In this document: positions 25,671-37,213 of the stretch, piece after piece
Layout: each line of letters starts with the position of its first letter
Numbering within the stretch: the first letter of the stretch is position 1
Source of the DNA: Chryseobacterium sp. H1D6B
GTDB lineage: Bacteria > Bacteroidota > Bacteroidia > Flavobacteriales > Weeksellaceae
Length of the DNA: 64,000 nt
Reading direction: 5' to 3'
Assembly (NCBI RefSeq): GCF_029892445.1
Contig: NZ_JARXVJ010000001.1
Span: 930,001 to 994,000 of the forward strand
Notes under the pieces: model-generated
What the model was told of the DNA's origin: nothing
Databases searched by the model: none
What the model saw: only the letters and a program-made list of their open reading frames with translations
Program-made: the position numbers and the translations under genes

Positions 25671-26144
25671 TTATTGCTGAGGAATTCTCTTGAATGTATA
25701 AGTTGTAGAATGATATTCTGTAGGATTTGTAGTATCTTCTATAGTCAGATTCAGGGTAGTCTCGTTTAGGGTAGTTACTTTTCCTTTGTCAGGTGTTACA
25801 ATACCTTGATACTTAATTTCTATTCTATTGTCGCTTTTTGTATAGATATAAGTTAAGTTACGGTCAGAAATAGTTGTACATGTAATCGGCGTAGTAGGTG
25901 CTTCCCCTCTAATAGTCTGCTTTCCTGAACCGCCATCATTAAATATCCATCTTGATTCCTGCTGGCAGGTAGTATAAGTAACTTCATCAGAAAAACCTCC
26001 CCCTCCTACAGGAATAGTTGTTCTCACTTCCTTAGTCGGCTGCCATGTTCCTACAAGCGGATACGTTACTGGATCATCGTCATTTTTACACCCAGTTGTC
26101 GCTAATAATGATAAACCTGCAAATAGTAATACTAATTTCTTCAT
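25671..26144 (-). CDS. Lipocalin-like lipoprotein
   Basis: About 157 aa from the Met at 26144 (an upstream Met at 26159 is less likely). The lipobox LATTGC is followed by an acidic KNDDDP export-type tail. The mature part starts LVGTWQPTKE, the usual opening of Bacteroidota lipocalin-like domains, and ends YHSTTYTFKRI. It is probably outer-membrane anchored, since an acidic stretch after the cysteine is the lipoprotein export signal in this class. Ligand unknown. Confidence 0.8.
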   Translation of the reverse strand: MKKLVLLFAGLSLLATTGCKNDDDPVTYPLVGTWQPTKEVRTTIPVGGGGFSDEVTYTTCQQESRWIFNDGGSGKQTIRGEAPTTPITCTTISDRNLTYIYTKSDNRIEIKYQGIVTPDKGKVTTLNETTLNLTIEDTTNPTEYHSTTYTFKRIPQQ

Positions 26145-26318
26145 GTTCAAATTTTTCAAGGGCTAAAATTATACTTTTTTTGATTTATTTAATAGTTTTT
26201 TGTGAAAAATTATTTTAAAATCATATATTTCTAATTATATTAGAATAATTAATCTCAAAATTACCTTTATTTAACAAAGATTGAAAGGTACAATAGGCCT
26301 GTGTTTTATTAAAAAAAC

Positions 26319-26326
26319 TATTTTTG
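26319..26326 (+). promoter_or_regulatory. -7 element TATTTTTG of the acyltransferase operon
   Basis: Exact match, ending 10 nt before the start at 26337; a very short leader is predicted. Confidence 0.55.
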
Positions 26327-26336
26327 CACTAAAAAA

Positions 26337-27314
26337 ATGCAAGATATAACGAAAAACAATTTTGATTTCATCCGTGTTCTCCTCGCGTTCATCGTTTTCG
26401 TAGGACATTTGGGGGTTTTAAGCCAGTCTCCAAAGCTTGCCATTCTTATGTACAGTCCTGTAGAAATCGCGGTATTTGCATTTTTTATCGTAAGCGGCTT
26501 TTTGATTGCCCGAAGTTATGAGAGAAGCAGCAGTCTGCTGAGTTATGCCAAAAAGAGATTCAATAGAATTGTTCCCGGATATCTATTGGTTGTTTTTCTT
26601 TGTGCAATTTTACTAAGTCTGCTCAGCACTCTATCTTTTTCAGAATATTTTGGGAGTTCTGAGCTTTATAAATATTTGTTCTGGAATTCCATTTTTATGA
26701 ATTTCAAGGCTCCTACCCTTCCAGGAGTATTCCACAATCAGGCTGTCAACGGTGCGCTTTGGACTTTAAAAATTGAAGTCTGCTATTATATTGCTGTTCC
26801 TCTAATGTTCTTGTTCTTCGGTAAAAACAATAAATACAGAAATATCAGTTTAATTATCTTCTACTTTGTATCATTAATTTACCTGAACAGTTTCAGAATG
26901 ATGGGTAAGGAAGAAATTTCAAGACAGATTCCCGGCGCTTTATGTTATTTTATCGGCGGGATGCTGGTTTATTTTAATTTTGAAAAATTTATTAAGCATA
27001 AAAATTTACTTTTTATCATAGCATTAATCACGGTCTGGATAGATCTGATTCTTAACATCAGATTATTTTCTCCAATCATGATCAGTGTAATTGTATTGTA
27101 TATTGCGTATTCTTTTAAATTCTTAAATAATTTCGGAAAATATGGAGATTTCACCTATGGAATTTACATCTTCCACTTTCCTATTATTAAAACATTTACG
27201 GCGTTAGGGCTTTTCGAAAATTATAACCCTTATTTGATGGCAGTCGTCTGTATGCTGGTTGTAATTGGTGTCGGAGTAAGTTCATGGCATTTTTATGAAA
27301 AAAAATTCTTGTAA
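26337..27314 (+). CDS. Acyltransferase-3 family membrane protein (OafA type)
   Basis: 325 aa with about ten membrane helices. It begins with the family element FDFIRVLLAFIVFVGHLGVL, where His24 is the conserved catalytic histidine. Later RFNRIVPGYLLVV and WTLKIEVCYY are the second and third acyltransferase-3 landmarks. These enzymes O-acetylate surface polysaccharides or lipid-linked sugars. It heads an operon with a glycosyltransferase (29-nt gap) and an unknown gene. Confidence 0.88.
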   Translation: MQDITKNNFDFIRVLLAFIVFVGHLGVLSQSPKLAILMYSPVEIAVFAFFIVSGFLIARSYERSSSLLSYAKKRFNRIVPGYLLVVFLCAILLSLLSTLSFSEYFGSSELYKYLFWNSIFMNFKAPTLPGVFHNQAVNGALWTLKIEVCYYIAVPLMFLFFGKNNKYRNISLIIFYFVSLIYLNSFRMMGKEEISRQIPGALCYFIGGMLVYFNFEKFIKHKNLLFIIALITVWIDLILNIRLFSPIMISVIVLYIAYSFKFLNNFGKYGDFTYGIYIFHFPIIKTFTALGLFENYNPYLMAVVCMLVVIGVGVSSWHFYEKKFL

Positions 27315-27343
27315 TTTTAAACCTTCTATTTTAAAAATCACAA

Positions 27344-28099
27344 ATGAAAGATCTCGTTTCAATTATCACGCCCTGCTATAATTCAGCCGAATTTATTGAG
27401 GAAACTATACAGTCTGTACTCCACCAAACTTATGAAAATTGGGAATGGCTTATTACGGATGACCTTTCAAAAGACAATACAGTTGAAATCATTAAAAAAT
27501 ATAATGATCCAAGAATAAAATTACAGGTTTTAGAAAAAAACGGAGGTGCAGGAAATGCCAGAAATAAAAGCCTTGAAAGAGCACAAGGAAGGTATGTTGC
27601 CTTTCTGGATTCTGATGATTACTGGATGCCTGCTTATTTGGAAACAATGACCAATTATATGCAGGAAAACAATGTAGAGCTTGTATACTGCAATTATTCC
27701 AGATGCAACGAACAGCTGGAACCCGTTTTAAAAGATTTTGAAGCAGATAAAATTGTTACTTTTTCTAATCTTTTAAAAACATGCAGACTGGCCCCGGTTT
27801 CTACAGTCTACGACAGCAAAAGAACCGGAAAATTTTTCTTTCCAGAAAAAAGTAAGCGTGAAGACCACGTCATGTGGCTGAATCTGCTGAAAGAAATTCC
27901 AAAAGGATACCCTATACAACAGACATTAGCAAAATACAGAATGCGTGAGAACAGTGTTTCCAGAAATAAAAAAAATATTATAAAAGACCAGTATTTAGTA
28001 TATAAAGACTTTATGGGATTTTCTACGTTAAAATCATTGTATTACACCGCAAATTGGGCCGCGAACGGGTTTATGAAATATTCAAAAATTTTTAATTAA
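27344..28099 (+). CDS. Glycosyltransferase family 2
   Basis: 251 aa, GT-A fold. N-terminal SIITPCYNSAEFIEETIQSV, nucleotide-site DDLSKDNT and the metal-binding FLDSDDYW (about 88-95). It adds a sugar to a surface glycan; acceptor and donor unknown. Stop overlaps the next ATG (TAATG). Confidence 0.9.
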   Translation: MKDLVSIITPCYNSAEFIEETIQSVLHQTYENWEWLITDDLSKDNTVEIIKKYNDPRIKLQVLEKNGGAGNARNKSLERAQGRYVAFLDSDDYWMPAYLETMTNYMQENNVELVYCNYSRCNEQLEPVLKDFEADKIVTFSNLLKTCRLAPVSTVYDSKRTGKFFFPEKSKREDHVMWLNLLKEIPKGYPIQQTLAKYRMRENSVSRNKKNIIKDQYLVYKDFMGFSTLKSLYYTANWAANGFMKYSKIFN

Positions 28100-28725
28100 T
28101 GGAGTATTCAAAAGAATTTAAAGCAGCGTTAAGCAATTTTTCACCTATCGAAAAAGACCGTTTAATTTTCAGGCTGTTAAAGAAAGATAAGCTTCTGTCT
28201 AAAAAACTGTATTTCGAACTCATTGATCAAGAAGATGTTGACACAAAAAGAAATGCAATGGAGGAGATTATTGAAGAAAAGATTCTTCTAGCTTCAAAAT
28301 ATATTGGAAATCAAAAGTATTTTTTAGGGCTGGTTAGAAAACTAAGCGCAGAACTTACTGAACATGTAAAAATTACTACTGATAAATTCGGAGAAGTTTC
28401 ACTTAATTTATTTCTTGTAGATAAAATTTTAAAATACAACCAGGAGCTCAGCCGTCAAAGATTTGATAATGTTTACAAACTTTATCTTTATCTGATCAAC
28501 AAGATTGTAAAAGCTTTAATTTTAGTTAAAAAATTAGATGAAGACTACTGGATGGAGATTGATGAAGTTTTAGAAAGTCTCAATAAAAAAATACAGGAAA
28601 ATAATTACCTGCAGAAGCTTTTCATTAATAACAGTATTGATTTTAATTGGCTTCAGTGCGAAAAAATTCCCGATAACTTAGACTTGATAGTGAAGGAAAT
28701 AAGAGGACAGGGATTTTTAAGATAA
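28099..28725 (+). CDS. Unknown helical protein, coupled to the glycosyltransferase
   Basis: 208 aa, soluble, with a predicted all-helical composition rich in K, E, L and I; no signal peptide and no motif I recognise. Its start overlaps the stop of the preceding GT2 gene (TAATG), so the two are translated together. It also overlaps waaA tail to tail by 9 nt. A role in sugar transfer or regulation of the coupled enzyme is only suggested by context. Confidence 0.75.
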   Translation: MEYSKEFKAALSNFSPIEKDRLIFRLLKKDKLLSKKLYFELIDQEDVDTKRNAMEEIIEEKILLASKYIGNQKYFLGLVRKLSAELTEHVKITTDKFGEVSLNLFLVDKILKYNQELSRQRFDNVYKLYLYLINKIVKALILVKKLDEDYWMEIDEVLESLNKKIQENNYLQKLFINNSIDFNWLQCEKIPDNLDLIVKEIRGQGFLR

Positions 28726-29952
28726 ATTTATTTTCTCAACAATAAGATCACTCGCTTCCGGCTGAGAAAGAATGAATTGTTCAGCATTCTGTCCCATCTC
28801 ATCTAATATTTCAGGATTGTTCATCAGATATAAAACAAAATCTGCAGCTAAATGTTCATTTTCAAAAGACTTACCGCCTTCTTCAGCAATTAAATGATCT
28901 GCTTCAGGATTCTTTTTGTACTGATTTCCAAAAATAACAGGAGCTCCAAATGCAGCCGCTTCCAAGATATTATGCAGTCCGGCATCATGAAAACCACCTC
29001 CTACAACTGCAATATCTGCATAAGAATATAGTTTTGACAGTAAACCTATACTATCTATTATAAGCACTTCCTGATTCTTAAATGACGGCCGGCTCTTTTC
29101 TATTTCACTATACAATAAAGCGTCTGGGAAAGTTTGTTTTAGATGGTGGACTCTTTTTAAATCATGCGGAGCAATAATGATCTTTGCATCATTAGTTTTC
29201 TCAGAGATCAGTACTGCAATTTTCTCTTCAGCCTGCCAGGAACTTCCAAAAACAACAGCTTTTTCATTTCCAATAAAATCTTTGATAAAATCTACATGAT
29301 TATCTCTTTCTCTTAACTGCTTTACTCTGTCAAATCTAGTATCCCCCGTTACAGAAGCCTCTGTTAATCCAACACTTTTCGCAAGAACATAAGAACGCTG
29401 GGTCTGATGAAAAAACCAGTCAATATTTTTCTGCAGTTGTTTCACAAACCATTTGCCGTACGATGTAAAATAAGCCTGACTGTCATAAAACAAAGCAGAG
29501 ATCACATATATTTTTGCGTGGTGTTCTTTTAATGTATTAAGCAGATTATACCAGTAATCGTATTTAACGGTAAAGAATAATTCTGTGGTAAACTGCGAAG
29601 TAAATTCCTCAATATTTTTTTTTCTATCAAAAGGAAGATAACAGATTACATCGGCGATATGTTTCTTTTTAATTACATTTTCATAGCCGGACGGTGAGAA
29701 AAAAGTGACTAGAATTTTATAATTTGGAAATTTCTCTTTAAGCTTTTCTAAAACAGGAAGCCCCTGCTCATATTCACCTAAACTTGCCGCATGCATCCAG
29801 ATTACTTTATCCGATTTTGTAAATGCCGATTTCACCAAGTCTAAAGAATGCCTTCTTCCATCAATCCCTTTTCTGGTTTTTTCATCAAACAACGAAAAAA
29901 CTTTCATTCCGAAGATGAGAAGATTTACAAATATGTTATAAAGAAAATTCAA
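28717..29952 (-). CDS. waaA: 3-deoxy-D-manno-octulosonic acid transferase
   Basis: GT30 enzyme of 411 aa that adds Kdo to lipid A at the inner membrane face. N-terminal membrane anchor (NIFVNLLIFGMKVF), then the family HAASLGEYEQGLP (about 53-65). The C-terminal half has IAPHDLKRVHHL, and VVGGGFHDAGLHNILEAAAF and FGNQYKKNPEA follow. It ends a run of minus-strand genes starting at the O-methyltransferase, 6 nt after the cupin gene. Confidence 0.93.
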   Translation of the reverse strand: MNFLYNIFVNLLIFGMKVFSLFDEKTRKGIDGRRHSLDLVKSAFTKSDKVIWMHAASLGEYEQGLPVLEKLKEKFPNYKILVTFFSPSGYENVIKKKHIADVICYLPFDRKKNIEEFTSQFTTELFFTVKYDYWYNLLNTLKEHHAKIYVISALFYDSQAYFTSYGKWFVKQLQKNIDWFFHQTQRSYVLAKSVGLTEASVTGDTRFDRVKQLRERDNHVDFIKDFIGNEKAVVFGSSWQAEEKIAVLISEKTNDAKIIIAPHDLKRVHHLKQTFPDALLYSEIEKSRPSFKNQEVLIIDSIGLLSKLYSYADIAVVGGGFHDAGLHNILEAAAFGAPVIFGNQYKKNPEADHLIAEEGGKSFENEHLAADFVLYLMNNPEILDEMGQNAEQFILSQPEASDLIVEKINLS

Positions 29953-29958
29953 TGGTAA

Positions 29959-30297
29959 TTAAATTAAAATTCTATCATTATTAGTTGACGGACTCGAAAT
30001 TACTAAAAATTCTAAATCTTCTGTCGATTCATTACTTATATAATGTTTGGTTCTCGGTAAGATTGAAATCCCCTGCCCTTTCTTCACCAAAATTTTTTCA
30101 TCCTGAATGTAAAACACCGCTTCACCTCCTAAAATATAAAAAAACTGTTCTGCATTTTCATGGAAATGAAACTGCTCTGAAGTATGAGAAGGTATCTTCT
30201 CCTGTTTCACAGATAAATTCTGGGAATTGTTCAGAACCCAGCTGTCACAATTCTCTCCCCAAATATAATGTTCAGAATTATTTTTAGAAGTTATCAT
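29959..30297 (-). CDS. Cupin-domain protein
   Basis: 112 aa with a single cupin barrel. Motif 1 is HFHENAEQFFYILGGEA, and motif 2 is LPRTKHYI with the metal histidine. It probably binds a metal or a sugar/small carboxylate; no substrate is clear. Its start overlaps the DUF1648 stop by 4 nt. Confidence 0.85.
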   Translation of the reverse strand: MITSKNNSEHYIWGENCDSWVLNNSQNLSVKQEKIPSHTSEQFHFHENAEQFFYILGGEAVFYIQDEKILVKKGQGISILPRTKHYISNESTEDLEFLVISSPSTNNDRILI

Positions 30298-30761
30298 TTG
30301 TTTATTGAAGAAATTATAATAAATGCTGCTACACTAAAAAATATAAGGACAAGCGGAGCCCAGATCGGCACTCTAAGCCTAGTCTTTTCATTAAAACTGT
30401 ATCTGAACATATAATCCTGAATATTAATAAATAGAAGCAGGACAATCAGCAGCATCCATTTCATAAACAATATCCCTATAAAAAATTGTTTATCCTTATT
30501 CGTTTCTGTGATCGCAACAGAATAATTTACAAGGTCAGGGCTTGAGCTGATAAAATAAAATCCACCGTAAAAAATCAACCCCATTATGGGAAAGAGAAAA
30601 GCAAAGTTTTTATTTCCATAATTATCAGGCTTTCCTTCAAAATCAAAATGAATCGGAATTCTATTGGGAAGTATCATATATTTTTTGATCGTAAGACCAC
30701 ATAAAAAAACAACCAATGCGAGATTGATAATGTCAAAAATTGTAAAAATCGTCTCTCCCAT
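30294..30761 (-). CDS. DUF1648-domain membrane protein
   Basis: 155 aa with four membrane helices. The DUF1648 element P-(N)-RIPIHFDFEGKPDNYGNK lies between helix 1 and 2. In other bacteria this domain occurs in SdpI-like immunity or signalling proteins, but most members are uncharacterised. Overlaps the cupin gene by 4 nt. Confidence 0.82.
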   Translation of the reverse strand: MGETIFTIFDIINLALVVFLCGLTIKKYMILPNRIPIHFDFEGKPDNYGNKNFAFLFPIMGLIFYGGFYFISSSPDLVNYSVAITETNKDKQFFIGILFMKWMLLIVLLLFINIQDYMFRYSFNEKTRLRVPIWAPLVLIFFSVAAFIIISSINK

Positions 30762-30779
30762 CTCTAGTTTATTTAGTTT

Positions 30780-31496
30780 TTAAAGAACGTTTTTGATTAC
30801 CCTTAGTTTATGAGTATGCTTATTCATTTCTTTATTGAAAATACCTGTAGAATCTAATGTATCGATTCTCACTTTTCCTGAAGCATGAATAATTTTTTGA
30901 TTCTCCAGCATAATTCCTACGTGAATAATCTTGCCTTCAGAATTTTCAAAAAATGCTAAATCACCGGGCTGGCTTTCTTCAACAAAACTTAATGCTTCAC
31001 CAATTTCCGCCTGTTGATAGGTGTCTCTTGGAAGTTTAACATTGTGAATTTTATAGACCAGCTGTGAAAAACCAGAACAGTCTACTGCAAAAAAGCTTTT
31101 CCCGCCCCATAAATAGGGTACATTTAAAAATTCTTTAGCTGTAAGTGCAATACTTTCTCTCAAATCATGACTCCGCCTTGAAGCCACCGCTGGAAACTCT
31201 ACTTCAGAGCCCATAGAAAGAAGGGTTTTTCCGTCTTTCATCATTACAGAAGAAAAATCTTCAGTGATTAAAGTCACTTTTCTATTAGCCAGCTCTTCAT
31301 CTGCTACAGGTTTTATTTGTTTGGTATCCATCCATCCTTCATAGCCGTCATAATGCATTTTTATTTTAGTCCAGTTTTTATTCACCTCCAAAATATCTGC
31401 ACTTTCACCAAATAATATTTCCGTAACGATCTCTGCCCTGTCAGAATTTTCTGCACGAACCGGAGCTACTGTAACAATACAAATTCCTTTATTCAT
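30780..31496 (-). CDS. NlpC/P60 (C40) cell-wall peptidase with SH3b domain
   Basis: 238 aa. An N-terminal bacterial SH3 domain (SADILEVNKNWTKIKMHYDG, YEGWMDT) is followed by the NlpC/P60 domain. The catalytic cysteine is in FFAVDCSGFSQ and the histidine in GKIIHVGIML. It cleaves peptidoglycan stem peptides. There is no signal peptide at the N-terminus (MNKGICIVTVAPVR), as is common in Bacteroidota members of this subfamily; the location is therefore uncertain. Confidence 0.9.
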   Translation of the reverse strand: MNKGICIVTVAPVRAENSDRAEIVTEILFGESADILEVNKNWTKIKMHYDGYEGWMDTKQIKPVADEELANRKVTLITEDFSSVMMKDGKTLLSMGSEVEFPAVASRRSHDLRESIALTAKEFLNVPYLWGGKSFFAVDCSGFSQLVYKIHNVKLPRDTYQQAEIGEALSFVEESQPGDLAFFENSEGKIIHVGIMLENQKIIHASGKVRIDTLDSTGIFNKEMNKHTHKLRVIKNVL

Positions 31497-31572
31497 TATA
31501 TTAAATTTAGAAATTAGGAAATACAGAAATCATAGCTGCCTCTGAATCTCCTGATTCTTCAAATTTTTTAAT

Positions 31573-32220
31573 TTATTTCTTACGAAGAAAATTTACCCCG
31601 TCTCGCAAAGGTAAAATAAGATTTTCAAAATCTTCGTCATTTGCTATCAAATCATTGAGTTCCTTTATAATTTGTGTTGACCGCTGCTTAGGGTTTTCTT
31701 CCAACACTTTTCCATACCACAAAACGTTGTCAAACATAACTATAGACCCCGATTTTGTCCTAGATTTGATAAGTTTAAAATATTCAACATAATTTTCTTT
31801 ATCTGCATCAATAAAAACAAGATCAAAAATGTCTTTTGTTTCTTTTAAAAATTCCTTGGCATCTTGAAGTTTAAAATCAATTTGATCGGCATATTCACTT
31901 TCTGAAAAATATTTTTTTGGCAAATAAGCCAAATCCTCATTGACATCCAACGTTGTTATTTTTCCATTTTTAGATAAACCGGCTGTTAAACAAAGTGTCG
32001 CATATCCTGTAAAGGTTCCTATTTCCAAAATATTTTCAGGACGGATCATTTGAGAAATAATCGTCAATAATCTTCCCTGCTGATAGCCAGAGATCATATG
32101 GGGCTGTGTGGTTTTCTGGAAAGTTTCTCTTCTTAATTTTTTCAGAATTTCAGGTTCAGAGGAAGCATGTGTTTCCAAATACCTGTCCATTTCAGGATTC
32201 TTTTCTTCAAAAAAGCTCAT
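31573..32220 (-). CDS. Class I SAM-dependent O-methyltransferase
   Basis: 215 aa, catechol/caffeoyl-CoA O-methyltransferase family. SAM motif ILEIGTFTGYATLCL (about 69-83), metal-site aspartates in VFIDADKENYVEY and FDNVLWYGKV. Methylates a small hydroxylated substrate, unknown. First gene of the run to waaA; a TAAATTTG element lies at 32240-32247. Confidence 0.92.
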   Translation of the reverse strand: MSFFEEKNPEMDRYLETHASSEPEILKKLRRETFQKTTQPHMISGYQQGRLLTIISQMIRPENILEIGTFTGYATLCLTAGLSKNGKITTLDVNEDLAYLPKKYFSESEYADQIDFKLQDAKEFLKETKDIFDLVFIDADKENYVEYFKLIKSRTKSGSIVMFDNVLWYGKVLEENPKQRSTQIIKELNDLIANDEDFENLILPLRDGVNFLRKK

Positions 32221-32239
32221 TTTACAAATTTTTGTGATT

Positions 32240-32247
32240 CAAATTTA
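32240..32247 (-). promoter_or_regulatory. -7 element TAAATTTG of the O-methyltransferase operon
   Basis: Exact consensus match on the minus strand, 19 nt before the start. Confidence 0.6.
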
Positions 32248-32325
32248 GCTAATATAATCAAAACCGGGAAAACCCCACCCTGAAAAACCGTAAAAACACG
32301 GATAGTTTCATTTCAATATAAAAAA

Positions 32326-32333
32326 TACATTTG
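32326..32333 (+). promoter_or_regulatory. -7 element TACATTTG of the 53-aa gene
   Basis: Exact consensus match 21 nt before the ATG at 32355; it overlaps the longer in-frame start, favouring the internal ATG. Confidence 0.6.
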
Positions 32334-32354
32334 CATCATAGATTTTTAAAAGAA

Positions 32355-32516
32355 ATGAGGGTAAGAACAATAACCGATGAAAAAACAATTGTTAAAAAGA
32401 GATCTGAAAAGTCAATAGACAAAAAGATTTTATTCCCTAAAAAAACTAATACAGAAATATCCAATTCATTTTTTCAAAGAATTATTTCATTATTGAAAAA
32501 AGAAGAATTAATTTGA
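32355..32516 (+). CDS. Small basic protein of unknown function, 53 aa
   Basis: Starts MRVRTITDEKTIVKKRSEKS and ends IISLLKKEELI. It is rich in lysine and arginine, with a C-terminal amphipathic helix. I do not recognise it. It is supported as a gene by an exact -7 element at the right distance, an ATG after AAAAGAA, and a strong terminator 12 nt after the stop. Possibly a small DNA- or RNA-binding peptide; that is a guess from charge only. Confidence 0.62.
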   Translation: MRVRTITDEKTIVKKRSEKSIDKKILFPKKTNTEISNSFFQRIISLLKKEELI

Positions 32517-32527
32517 TTAGAAAAAAA

Positions 32528-32557
32528 AATCCCGAAAAATTTCGGGATTTTTTTTTA
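32528..32557. terminator. Bidirectional terminator after the 53-aa gene
   Basis: Stem AATCCCGAAA-AA-TTTCGGGATT with A- and T-runs on both sides, serving the small gene and the OmpA gene. Confidence 0.88.
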
Positions 32558-32572
32558 TGGTTTATTTTGAAA

Positions 32573-33406
32573 TTATTTCTTTGGAGCGATATCCATTAAT
32601 TTCATGAATTCATCTAGCTTAGGCATAATGATGATTTCAGTTCTTCTGTTTTCTGCTCTTCCTGAAACGCTCATGTTAGTAGCTTTAGGATTGTATTCAG
32701 AACGTCCCCCAGCTGTAATTCTTGCAGGATCTACACCAAACTGAGTCTGTAATACTTTAGCAACGGCTGTTCCTCTTAATGCAGAAAGATCCCAGTTGTC
32801 TTTTGGTAAGTTTGGAGAACTTAAAGGAGCATTATCTGTATTACCTTCGATCAATACAGAATATTTATCGTAATCATTGATCACTTTAGCCACTTTACCC
32901 AAAACTTCCTGAGCAGCCGGCAATACATTGTAATCACCAGTTTTGTATAACATTTTATCTGAAAGTGAAATCATTACAACTCCTTTCAATACTTTCACCT
33001 GAACATCATCATCTGTTACATTATCCAAAGATCTTTTCAGCTTGTTTGATAATGCAAGGTTTAAACTGTCGTTTTTAGCATTATTAGAAATCAGCTGCTT
33101 GATATAAGAATTTGAAGCATTAATTTCGCCAACCAATTTATCAATATTAGATGAACTTTTTCCTGTATTTGACAAACAGGCATCCAAAGATGATTTTAAA
33201 GCATCGTGCTGGCTTTTCAATAAATTATTCTCCCCTGTCAATGCAGAGTTTTGAGATTTCAAATCCTGAATCTCTCTTTGTCTTTCACCAATATTTTCAA
33301 TACACTGCTTGTAGTTGATACTTAGGGCATCATACTGTTTTTTACTGATACAAGATGTCATTCCCAACACCATTGCAGAAACTGCTAAAATTTTAAAAAT
33401 CTTCAT
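32573..33406 (-). CDS. OmpA-family lipoprotein with coiled coil
   Basis: 277 aa. Lipobox LGMTSC, then a long coiled-coil region (about 35-125, heptad-like with QREIQDLKSQNSAL), then the C-terminal OmpA/MotB peptidoglycan-binding domain (about 150-260) with IEGNTDNAPL, WDLSALRGTAVAKVL and RAENRRTEIIIMP. Anchors the outer membrane to the wall. Promoter TAACTTTG on the minus strand at 33429-33436, back to back with the tilS promoter. Confidence 0.92.
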   Translation of the reverse strand: MKIFKILAVSAMVLGMTSCISKKQYDALSINYKQCIENIGERQREIQDLKSQNSALTGENNLLKSQHDALKSSLDACLSNTGKSSSNIDKLVGEINASNSYIKQLISNNAKNDSLNLALSNKLKRSLDNVTDDDVQVKVLKGVVMISLSDKMLYKTGDYNVLPAAQEVLGKVAKVINDYDKYSVLIEGNTDNAPLSSPNLPKDNWDLSALRGTAVAKVLQTQFGVDPARITAGGRSEYNPKATNMSVSGRAENRRTEIIIMPKLDEFMKLMDIAPKK

Positions 33407-33428
33407 AAATAATCTTTTTTAGACGAAT

Positions 33429-33436
33429 CAAAGTTA
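33429..33436 (-). promoter_or_regulatory. -7 element TAACTTTG of the OmpA-lipoprotein gene
   Basis: Exact match on the minus strand, 22 nt before the start. Confidence 0.65.
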
Positions 33437-33462
33437 GGAAAATTCAATTGAATTATATGGAT

Positions 33463-33470
33463 TATCTTTG
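33463..33470 (+). promoter_or_regulatory. -7 element TATCTTTG of tilS-dsbD
   Basis: Exact match, 23 nt before the tilS ATG. Confidence 0.68.
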
Positions 33471-33493
33471 CATAAAAGAAATCCTCAACATAG

Positions 33494-34831
33494 ATGCTGG
33501 ACAAATTAAGTTTTAAAAATCAACTGAAAAATCTTGTCAGCCTGACTGAAAACCAAAGCTATCTTTTAGCCGTAAGCGGCGGTGCTGACTCTATGGTTTT
33601 ACTGCAATTATTCAGCGACTTAGAATATACTCAAAATGAAAATTGTTCAAATATTCAGGTTGCCCATATCAACTATAAACTTCGTGGAGAAGATTCCGAA
33701 TCGGATCAAAAAGTAGTACAGGATTTTTGTGAAAAACGTAATATTAAATTTCATTTATATAAGGTATCAGAAAAAGATCATCAACCTGAAAACTCAATTC
33801 AGCTTTGGGCCAGAAATCTTCGTTACCGCTTTTTTAAAGATATTCAGGAAAAAGAAAATTTAGATTTTTTAGTAACAGCCCATCATTTGAATGACCAGCT
33901 GGAAACCTTTATCATTAATCTCTCAAAAGCATCCGGAATTAACGGTTTAAGCGGAATCCCAGCCAATGACAACCATATCCTCCGGCCTCTTTTACATTTC
34001 ACAAAAGAAGAAATCTATGCTTTTGCCGCAGAAAACAATATTGAATTCAGGGAAGATCTTTCCAATAAGAAAAGTGATTATCTAAGAAACAAAATCCGTA
34101 ATGAAATCACTCCTAAACTGTTAGAAACCAATGAACACTTCCTAGAAAACTTCAAAAAAAGTTTATCCTATTTGAACCAGACGAAGGATTTTGTTCAGAA
34201 ACAAATTCAGGCAATTGAAAATAATATTTCCTTATTTAACAAAGAACATAAAATCCTATCCAAAGAAAGGCTGAATCTGGAAAGCGATTTTGTAAAGTTT
34301 GAAATTTTAAAAAAATACGGTTTCAATCAACAGGAAGAAATTCATAAAATTTTCAAAGCCGAAACTGGCAGCTCTTTTTTCTCAAAAGATTACCAATTGA
34401 TTATTAATAGAGATGAATTGATTTTCGTTTATAAAACCGATGAAAAAGAAATTACAGATGAAATTCTCCTGATTGAAAATTTTGACATTTCTAAAAACCA
34501 AATCACCATTAATATCGAAGATACTATTGAAAGCATCGACGGAATCAATAAGTCTTTTAAATGGCATTTTGATGCTGATAAACTTCAGTTTCCATTACGA
34601 TTAAGGAAACACGAAAATGGAGATGAGTTTCATCCGTCGGGGTTTTTAGGGAAAAAGAAGGTTTCTAAGTTTTTTAGGGACGAAAAATTATCTATTTTAG
34701 CGAGGCAAAAAATTTGGATATTGGCTGACCGTAATAATTCTGTTCTTGGAATTATACCTTTCAGGCAAGACAGAAGATACGCAAGTGATGAGGAGACAAA
34801 AAATGTTCTCAAAATTTTTAATGAAAAGTAA
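33494..34831 (+). CDS. tilS: tRNA(Ile)-lysidine synthetase
   Basis: 445 aa. PP-loop ATPase motif SGGADSM (28-34) and TAHHLNDQLETFIINL. It converts C34 of tRNA-Ile(CAU) to lysidine. C-terminal TilS domains follow, with LRLRKHENGDEFHPSG. Two nt before dsbD. Confidence 0.94.
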   Translation: MLDKLSFKNQLKNLVSLTENQSYLLAVSGGADSMVLLQLFSDLEYTQNENCSNIQVAHINYKLRGEDSESDQKVVQDFCEKRNIKFHLYKVSEKDHQPENSIQLWARNLRYRFFKDIQEKENLDFLVTAHHLNDQLETFIINLSKASGINGLSGIPANDNHILRPLLHFTKEEIYAFAAENNIEFREDLSNKKSDYLRNKIRNEITPKLLETNEHFLENFKKSLSYLNQTKDFVQKQIQAIENNISLFNKEHKILSKERLNLESDFVKFEILKKYGFNQQEEIHKIFKAETGSSFFSKDYQLIINRDELIFVYKTDEKEITDEILLIENFDISKNQITINIEDTIESIDGINKSFKWHFDADKLQFPLRLRKHENGDEFHPSGFLGKKKVSKFFRDEKLSILARQKIWILADRNNSVLGIIPFRQDRRYASDEETKNVLKIFNEK

Positions 34832-34832
34832 A

Positions 34833-37213
<2,381 letters not shown>

